Source of the DNA: Zopfochytrium polystomum
Taxonomy: Eukaryota > Chytridiomycota > Chytridiomycetes > Chytridiales > Chytridiaceae
Length of the DNA: 64,000 nt
Reading direction: 5' to 3'
Assembly: GCA_025765615.1 (NCBI GenBank)
Contig: JAIVFJ010000011.1
Coordinates: 372,001 to 436,000 of the forward strand
The translations under genes were made by a program, and so were the position numbers. Below the pieces are notes generated by a model. It saw nothing but the letters and a program-made list of their open reading frames with translations. It was not told the DNA's origin and ran no database searches. Positions 56,501-64,000 of the stretch are shown here, piece after piece. The first letter of the stretch is position 1. Every line of letters begins with the position of its first letter.

Positions 56501-58986
56501 TCCAAAGCCCTCTACAAAGAACGTGGAGGTGGAGAAGGAGATAGAGAAGGAGATAGTGCTTTCGCCAAAGCGGCGACTCAAGCCCGAATTGGTGTCGCAG
56601 CTCTACGGCTTCCTGCTTACGCACGCGCACCACTACTTGGAGGCGAGCAGCCTGCTTGGGTCGCTGGCTGTCGTACTCACAGCCATGAGCAACCTCCAAT
56701 CGTTTGTAGGACCGGAGGGGCCGGACGCGGCCAAAGCGGATTTCAAAAAGGTGCCGAGGCTGATGCAAGACGTCAAGCGCGTCGTCCAAATGTTTGCGAT
56801 CCCGCTTCAGGCGTACGCGCTGCAGGTGTACTTTTCTGTCATCCCGTTCGCGCCGTCCGAGTGCGAGTTTGTCAAACGCTTTGCGTCGTCGCAGCCCCGC
56901 ACTGTCCCGCTCCCCAGGGTCGTCAAAGGCCGCGCGCGCCACTGGCCCGCCTGCATTCAGGTCCTGGAGGGCAACACGATGGGCGTCAAGGACGTTGTCT
57001 TCAGTCCCGACGGACAGCTCCTCGCGTCAGCTGGCGAGGACAAGAGCGTCCGCATCTGGGACGCCGCGACGGGGCACGAGCTGCACACGCTCGTCGGCCA
57101 CACGGGCATCGTGGTGTCGGTTGCGTTCAGCCCTGACGGCCAGCACGTGTTGTCGGCGTGTGTCGACGGCAGTGCGCGGATGTGGAACGTGTTCACCGCG
57201 CAGGAGGTGCGCAGGTTTGAAGGCCACTCCGGCTTGGTTGGGTGCGCGAAGTTCAGTCCCGACGGCCGCCGCGTCGCGACCGGGGGCGAGGACAAGACGC
57301 TTCGGATGTGGAACGCGGAGACGGGCGAGCAGCTGTGGTGTGTCAAGGCGGCGCACCTCAATACTGTATATGCGAGCTCGTTCAGCCCGGACGGTAGCCA
57401 CATAGTGACCACCAGCTCCGAGTTCCCGTACGAGGACATTGGCTCGTTCAAGCTGTGGGAGACCGCGACCGGCCGAATGGTGTGCAAAGTGGCGCCGACG
57501 GGCAAGCGGGATGGAATCAGGTGGCGCGTCTCGTTCAGCCCCGACGGTCAGCGAGTCGTTTTGGTCGGGACCGACCAAATGGTGAAGGTTTTGGACGTGT
57601 CGGCAGTGCTGGCGGGGTCGGGTGGGGCTGCTGGCACCGTGAGCGCGTCGAGCCAGGAGGTTGTCAAGATGGTGGGGCACACGAGATCTGTCGAAGATGC
57701 GCGGTACAGCACGGACGGCAGGTTTATCGTGTCTGTCAGCTCCGATAAGACGGTGCGGATATGGGATGCGGCCAGCGGCCGGGAGCTGCACTCACTGGAG
57801 GGGCACACTGGAATGGTTGTCGCCGCCACCTTCAGTCCCGACGGCGAGTTGATCGCAACCGCCAGTTTGGACAAGACCATTCGGATCTGGTCGGCGCATG
57901 CGAGCCAGGCGGGTAGAGCCGTTGGAGGGCCATGAGGCGGCTGTTTCCGGAGTCGTCTTCAGCCCAGACAAGCAGATCGTTGTGTCGCGGAGCAGCGACA
58001 AGCGTGTCCTGGTCTGGGATCCGGCGACGGGAGAGTTGCTGTACACTATGGACGGCGAGTCGAGCGCGACGGCCATTGCATTCAACCCGGACGGCCGCCA
58101 ACTTGCGGTCGGGGACGAGCATGGGGACGTGGCTCTGTTCAAGGTGAAGACGCTCAAGGTGATTCGCGCCATGTCGGTCTCCTCGTCGTCTGGAGGAGGG
58201 TCGCAACTCATCAGCACGCTGGCGTTCTCGTCGGACGGCGAGCTGCTTCTGGGCGCCAGCTTTGACAAGACCGTCTACGTGTGGCGGACGTCCAAGGATC
58301 AACTAGTGCACAGGCTGACTGGCAACATGGGCTACGTGTGGAGCGCCGCGTTCAGCTCCGACGACCAGTTTGTGGTGTCGGGCGGCGACGACAAGGTGAT
58401 TCGAATCTGGAGCGTCGCCAGCGGCAATCTGGTCAAAGCAATTCATGGGCACCCCGTCCAAATCACCAGCGTGGGCTTCAGTCCCGACGGCAAGTACGTC
58501 GTGGCCGGTAGCTTTGACCGGAAGGTCCGGATCTGGAGCTTGCACAACTCCAAGGAGTTGCTCAGGATGGAACAAACCCTGCAAGGTCCGTGGATCTCCC
58601 GCTTCAGCCCCGACGGCAGCCTCGTGTACACCGCCGACCGCGAGGGGCAGATCAAAGTGTGGGATGCGTCAAGCGGCGCCGAGAAGCAGTACTCCCACGT
58701 CGCGGCCGCCGCAGCCGCCGTCATGAGACGAGCCGGGACAAACCCCCTGCCAAAGAGCGCGCACAAGATTGTCAGCTCGCGCAACTCGGCGGGAGTGTAC
58801 TTTTGGCACAAGGAGCCCTTTATCGACCCGGCGCTCAAGAACACGGCGTATCTGACGGTCGCGCCGACCATGGTGTCGTTTTGGCTGCCCTCGGACATGC
58901 GCGGCGACTGGCAGGTCGTTGGGGACCAATCCGTGCTGACTCTTGGGCACAAGCTGTCGTGCTTTGTCGAGTTGTCGATCCCATGA
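53517..58986 (+). CDS. NLR-like receptor: PB1-like, TIR, NACHT and WD40 repeats, with one frameshift
   Basis: Exons 53517-53738, 53831-53978, 54042-54117, 54185-54464, 54549-54808 and 54878 onward join with consistent phases. Residues 1-74 form a PB1/ubiquitin-like fold (TIKFGEKSKKIKV; YEDPADGQIYILSPDEDVSDVL). About residues 144-270 look like a TIR domain: FYISYS, FLDSMCLPDGERWG, SSVIIVLCS, and DNVLLEWELAL holding candidate catalytic Glu, then LPIFL. A NACHT NTPase follows with Walker A GVAGVGKS (about residue 425) and Walker B VVLIVDALDE (about 523). WD40 repeats begin near 56960: seven before and six after a frame break at GGG 57911-57913. Removing one G would restore frame (AGC CAG GCG GTA GAG). 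The total is about 1,700 residues. A sensing or self/non-self role is inferred from architecture. The C-terminal part could be a separate gene or the break an assembly error. Confidence 0.85.
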
Positions 58987-59826
58987 TACGCTGGTGGGAA
59001 TTTTTTGTTTGTTTGGATGTGGTACCTGGGTGTTTTTTGGGTTTGATTTCACTGCAGACTTTACTACTCACACGCACACACACACACTCTCTCTCCCTGT
59101 ATGAAAGTTGCGGGCTAGGTGTTCTCATCCTTTTTCATACACGCCCTCTTTCTTGCAAGGAAGTTTCAGGTTATTTGTTCTCGTGCTTTTGTGCTTTCGT
59201 GTGCTTGACGGTAGGCAAACACCTCAATTTACGGACACTGGCAGTATATTGTCAAAATGTTCCTGTCGTCTTAGCAAAACACACACACACACGCTCTATG
59301 ATGGGGGACTCGAACGTTTCTGTGCTCCAATGTGAACCAAAAATATTAAAAACTAGCTCATTGGGTCAAATCCTCACTTGCGGCCAGAAATGGTCCCTCC
59401 ATCTATTGCATTCCATAGCCACGATGAAGAAGATGGGTTCGCTCGAAAAAATTCGATGGACATTTCGCACATGCGGAGTGTTGAAACAGTTGTGAACCAG
59501 AATAATACGGAAACGGAAGGAGCGAATGGCCTGGAAAGCACGACCACTGAAAGCAAAAAGGCAGTGGAGCCACAACGCAAGTGCACTGGGGTCCGAAAGT
59601 GCAAAACAAAGCAAACAAAAAGTCCAGCGAGAACAGGAAGCGCCGACTGGGCTTCGCTGCCCTAAATCGAAGTTAGGGGAAAAGTGATACTTCGACAATT
59701 CACACAAGTAAGAAGTCGGCAATGGAGAAAATGCTTCAAAGGAAAAGTTCCGTGGGATAGTGGGAATATAGTGTTAAAGGCTTAACTGGCCACTGCAGAT
59801 AGAAAAAAGGAAAAAGGCGGCCCCCC
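58987..59826. other. convergent 3' region of NLR and mucin-like genes
   Basis: It has short CA/CT repeats at 59070-59095 and 59281-59292. One 95-residue plus-strand frame at 59378-59665 has no recognisable feature. No gene is supported. Confidence 0.5.
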
Positions 59827-62800
59827 TCAAAAGTCGAGCAAAGTGAGCCAAACAACACATAGCCAAACAGACGCGATTACGGCGGAGCGGTTCAAGCAGC
59901 CGGCCGTCCTTGCAGATCCATTGCGCCAGTCGGCTCTGTGCGTTACGGTCAATGCCGCGGAGCTTTCGCTTGCGGAGCTCGCAGGCTGTGACGACGATCC
60001 CGTCGGCGACTTCAGCGAATTTGAAGAGGACGACTCGGGCGCCGTCGACGGTAGCTGTGAAATGGGGGATATTGCCTGAGCGCTTGTGACAGGAGCGGTT
60101 GTTGAAGTGTCTGGGATTGGCGATTGGGATAGGCTCGGGCTCTCAGACAAGATCTGGGTCACTGTTGCGGAGACGGCAGTTGGGCTACTCTCGGTTGACG
60201 GGGACGAGGAAGCGCTACTGGCGGAGCTCGATGGCTCCGTTGACGAGCTCGTCGTACCGGAGACAGATGTTGACGTGGTCGATTCGGACGAGCTCGTAGC
60301 TGGAGGTGTTGTTGTCGAAGTCGTTGTGGTAGTTGTAGTGGAAGCGGTTGTTGCGCTGCTTTCGGTCGACGGGGACGACGTGGAGGAGCTCGTAGTGCTG
60401 GAAGATGTGGGCGATTGAACGCTACTGGGCGGTGATGGCTGCGTTGAAGTACTCGTCGTGCTAGAGCTGGGTGTCGATGTGGTCGATTCGGAAGAGCTGG
60501 TTGGGGGTGGCGGTGGTGTGGAGGTCGTGGAGTTGAGCGTGCTTGTGGGCGGTGGCGTCAAGGTTGTTGAACTCGACGTAGTACTCGTGGAAGACGTCGA
60601 AGATGTTGAGTTGAAAGTACTCGTTGAGGACGGCGACGACGAGGATACCGTAACAGTACTTGAGGAGGTTGGCTCTGACGAAGAAGTCGAGTTGAAAGTA
60701 CTTGTTGGCGACGGCTCCGAGAATGTTGAGTTGAAAGTGTTCGTGGGTGTCGGGGACGCTGAAGAAGTGGGTGAAAAGGTACTGGTTGAAGATGGTTCTG
60801 GAGTCGAAGTGGAATTGACAGAACTTGTTGGCGACGGCTCCGTGGAAGACGTAGAATTAAAAGTGCTGGTGGGAGGCGCCTCGGAGGACGACGTCGAGTT
60901 GAAAGTGCTGGTTGGCAATGGCTCTGACGAGGTCGTGGAGTTCAAAGTGCTTGTTGGCAAAGGCTCCGACGATGTTGTAAAGTTGACACTGCTTGTTGGC
61001 GACGGTTCCAAGGTGGAAGTCGCATTCGTGTCAGTGGAAGGGACTGGCTGCGACGTCGGTTCCACGGATGTCTCGACCGTGGTGGAATCGGAAAAAATGG
61101 TGGACGATGGTGCGCTGAGAGTTGTTGAATTGTCCACAGGCACGGAGGTCTCGACGGGCACAGAGTAGGTTGATGAGTCGAAAGAAGTCGAATCAATCGA
61201 AGAAGTGGTGGATGACGCCGATGGTGGGATGGTTGGTGTCCCTTCACTCGTCACAGGAACCGTCACAGGAAGCGTGCTTGTCGGTGTTGGAGACACAATG
61301 ATCGGCCAGACGGTGGAAGTTTGCCTGTAACCAGTACTCCTCGGAGATACTTGCAGGATCTTGTCGACAGCGCAATCCTCGTAGTTGAAAATGTAGTAGG
61401 TGTTTGCCGGAAGTTCCGGGATTGAGAAATTTCCACCATGGACCGAACCGTATCCCGCGACATCTTCATATTCTTCGAGGGGTATAGATATTAAGATTGA
61501 GTCTATTTTCTTTCGTCATTTGTTTATTTTACAACTGTACCTCTTCCACCCCGACATTGGTAGTAATAGTAGGAATCGGTGAGCATACTGAAGCCGTGTG
61601 TAGTGATGAAGAAAGCCTTAAGGGGCGTTAAAGTTTCATCTTCGCTTATGGACATACTCACTGTGTCGGCGTCTGTAATTGTTGCAGGTGTAGATGGGAC
61701 ACCGTCGACAGTGTAGTAGTCAGAAGATTCTGTAATCTAAAGCATAAGTGACATCTCGATGAACGTGTAATTGCACAAACCTTCGATGTAAAGGACATTT
61801 GGTTCTTTCGTTTAAGTAGAAAGAAGAACGACATGAGAACATTACAGACAGTGAGAGGAAGGGATTGGATGCTCACGGGGTTGAGTGGGATCAATTACAT
61901 CCATGATAAACTTTGCAGCTGAATGCTTGCAAGCAAACGAATCGTTGATCATCAAGTAGTAGCGTTGCGGGGTAGAAGGGAGGTGATAAAGTGACTCCGG
62001 AAGAATGGGGGAAAACTGAGGGGCTTCCATGGGATTGCAATCAGCATAGTCCTGTATAGAGCTTGCGAACACAAACGAATAGGAAGAGCTAAACTTAACC
62101 TGATAAGTTATGCATTGCCCATGTGAAGTAGCGGCGAAGCAAGGGATGTTTGTGTAAGTAGTGGTCACACTCGTAAGAATTGTGTCCCACTTACAAAATC
62201 ATTGACGCGGAATTGTGGAATGATTGAATTTGGTTCCTCTTGATCAAAGAAGATGCGAACTTCCTCGTTATACAATCGAACTGTAGTGGCAAAAAATATT
62301 TAGCAAGTTATGCTCCCAAGGCGAGCGCACACTACACGTACCTGACACTGTCAACTGCTGTGGGGCTAACACGGTCTATGAGTAACAGATGCGAGGACAA
62401 AATTTCTTACTTGTTGGAAGATCGACTACACGCAACACGAAATGCCCTAATTTACCCTGGCAGGATTCCCCATTTACGCTTCCAAAATAGTAGTTCCCAG
62501 ATTCGGTAATCGTCCAAACGGTCGTTGTTTCACTTCCGTTGAAGTATAAACCTGATTCCTGACCACGGCATTTACACTGCTGATAGTCAGAATATGACAT
62601 GCATTGGCCAAGGGCATTATTAAAGAGTGTGAAGGTGATCTAAAGTGGAAACACGCCAGCAGCAGTTAAAAATATGGCGAGTGCACAGAATCCAAATCGA
62701 TGTTACCGTGTCCCCAACGGCAGCAATGTGGTCTCCAGTGTAAGGGTCCACTGCCCAGTCTGCTGAAAAGGTGTAATTGTCATAAAATCCATCCGCAGTA

Positions 62801-63388
62801 ATGGTGGTGAGCCCTGTGAACGTTTAAACAAGTAGATGGAGAAGAATTAAGAGCAAAGAAGCCAATGCGTGTGAACCCACCGTACACAGTGTAGGGCTGG
62901 TGCCCTGCGGTCACTTTGCTGGCCAGACCCGAACTTGTTAGCACTTGTCCATTGAACCAGCGGCTGGTTGCGCCCGCGGCGAGTAGAACCCCGGTTACAG
63001 CAAGAATTGCTGTAACCGCCACCAACAACGCCTTTCGGGCGCAAGAGGTTCGCCGGCAAGTTGGACTGATTGGCCCATAATCGCACTTTTCACGGGAAGC
63101 CGCGCGGAAGAAACGAAGCGGGGCGAAGAAGGAAGCGGATGGCGGTGGTGAGCGGCCAGGAACCAGCCGGTTGAGGAAGGGCGATGACGGTCCAATTTCC
63201 GGTTTCGCGTCGGGTGCAAACGGCTCAACGCAGCGGTGATGGTGAAGGTGCGAGTCAACTGATCCAAACGGTGGTGGATGCCGACCTGTAGCAGCATTGG
63301 CAATGCAAAAGGCAGTGGAGGACGGTGAAGACGGCAATGGCGGTGACAATGACGCCAAGGGCACTGTGGTGGTGGTAGAGGTAGAGGT

Positions 63389-63439
<51 letters not shown>

Positions 63440-63562
63440 AAGGAGGAAGGGAGTCGCACTCCCACTGGCGTTGTCGTCGTCGCCGCCGGCGCGGTGGTCG
63501 TCGTGGTGGTCGTGGTTGTCGTCGTCGTCCTGGTTGTGGTCGAAGCTGCAGGGCCTGAGCAT
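59827..63562 (-). CDS. mucin-like surface protein with N-terminal anchor and hydrophobic C-terminus
   Basis: The ATG at 63562 (MLRPCSFD) starts a cytosolic Asp/His-rich and poly-Ser region. One transmembrane helix follows (ALLVAVTAILAVTGVLLAAGA), then several small exons of an extracellular region with many Cys and Asn-glycosylation sites (for example NYTFSADWAVDPYTGDHI; CKCRGQESGLYFNGSETTTVW; DYADCNPMEAPQFSP). The last exon (from 61296) is a roughly 400-residue Ser/Thr stalk built from degenerate 10-14 residue repeats (SEPLPTSTFNSTS). It ends NRSAVIASVWLCVVWLTLLDF, a hydrophobic tail like a GPI signal or second anchor. Introns are short and mostly 50-100 bp; not all borders were fixed. No family is recognised. 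A role in cell-surface adhesion or protection is inference. Confidence 0.65.
63389..63437. repeat. (GAC)n trinucleotide run encoding poly-Ser
   Basis: About 16 GAC units, read as a Ser run on the minus strand inside exon 1 of the surface protein. Confidence 0.9.
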
Positions 63563-63880
63563 GATTGAGGGAGTCGATTGCGAATGTGGAGGGAAAAAAA
63601 GGAAAAAGGAACTAGACACGGCGACTTTTGGGACAGACCGACAGACAGCAGACAGGCAGACAGGCAGACAGACAGACAGTCAGACAGACAGCCCAAAATA
63701 GGGATGGAGATGATTGACGAAGACGAGGGTGGCGTCCCAGTCCCAGTGGGGGCTGGGCGGCTTGGTGAGTGGGTGGCGCACAGCCTCGCGACAGAGCGCG
63801 CGCGCCAGCATAGCAAGACTTGTCATCTCTTCACACACACACACTCTCACACCCACACGAGCAGTGCGAGACTTGTCAGC

Positions 63881-64000
63881 ATGTCCGCGTCACGGTCGTC
63901 GGCTGCGGCTGCGGGCTCCTCCACTACTTCAACGACGACGGCGACGACCTCGGCGGTCTTCCGTCAGACCCTTGCTGGCCTCAACGCATTCGAGGTGCGT
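63881..64000 (+). CDS. N-terminus of an unidentified gene, cut by window edge
   Basis: The ATG at 63881 opens 40 codons to the window end: a Ser/Ala/Thr-rich start followed by the less biased FRQTLAGLNAFEV. GAG|GTGCGT at 63994-64000 could be a splice donor. It is divergent from the mucin-like gene with about 320 bp between start codons, so the two may share a promoter containing a CA repeat (63832-63842). Confidence 0.5.
   Translation, partial: MSASRSSAAAAGSSTTSTTTATTSAVFRQTLAGLNAFEVR

Noticed and set aside
54885..57935. Treating the NACHT-WD40 frame starting at ATG 54885 as the whole gene
   Set aside because: Phase-consistent upstream exons carry TIR and PB1-like segments, and the downstream frame continues the WD40 array.
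59378..59665. A 95-residue plus-strand frame downstream of the NLR gene
   Set aside because: No hydrophobic or domain pattern, no start context or splice support, and it lies between two convergent 3' ends.

Overview
The window looks like nuclear DNA of a filamentous or zoosporic fungus, most plausibly an early-diverging one such as a chytrid. This is inferred from content, not from a database match. Genes carry many short GT-AG introns (46 to about 400 bp). Recognisable products are fungal or broadly eukaryotic: Atg22, a Tts1/Pom33-TMEM33 protein, Gcn4-like bZIP factors and PUS10. Proteins are rich in Ser, Ala, Gly and Gln runs. The transposons are a chromodomain Ty3/gypsy element, a Harbinger element and a Fanzor relic.

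Layout. 1-4 kb (minus): a CAMK-type protein kinase running off the left edge, then a small Ser-rich gene. 4.8-10.6 kb: a repeat block with a Ty1/copia relic, an inverted LTR-gag composite, tRNA-like sequences and a 5'-truncated Ty3/gypsy element with one in-frame stop. 11.4-18.3 kb (plus): ATG22, a low-complexity exon and a two-helix membrane protein. 20.3-26.1 kb: a complete Harbinger transposon (Myb-like protein plus DDE transposase) whose transposase is split by a Ty3 element with perfect 5-bp target duplications; that Ty3 copy has lost RT, RNase H and the integrase core in frame but keeps gag, protease and chromodomain. 26.1-27.4 kb: two non-autonomous DNA elements. 27.8-30.8 kb (minus): a membrane-anchored ankyrin protein with an embedded RRM. 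31.2-34.1 kb: a foldback repeat, a solo LTR inside an unknown ORF and a decayed Fanzor (TnpB-like) gene. 34.9-47 kb: two paralogous bZIP genes flanking PUS10. 48-51.9 kb (minus): an unrecognised low-complexity gene and a Tts1/Pom33 gene. 52.2-52.9 kb: two MITEs. 53.5-59 kb (plus): a PB1-like/TIR/NACHT/WD40 NLR-type receptor with one frameshift. 59.8-63.6 kb (minus): a mucin-like surface protein; a new plus-strand gene starts at 63881.

Two themes stand out. The first is a possible immune receptor combining a PB1-like fold, a TIR domain, a NACHT NTPase and about 13 WD40 repeats, a combination resembling animal and bacterial NLRs. The second is the Ty3 family itself. Its LTRs carry dense, perfectly phased heat-shock-element arrays upstream of a TATA box. 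The 11 bases predicted at the RNA 5' end are exactly complementary to the site just after the 5' LTR, which is the Tf1/sushi self-priming layout. Together these suggest a stress-driven, self-primed retroelement that has recently reshaped this locus.
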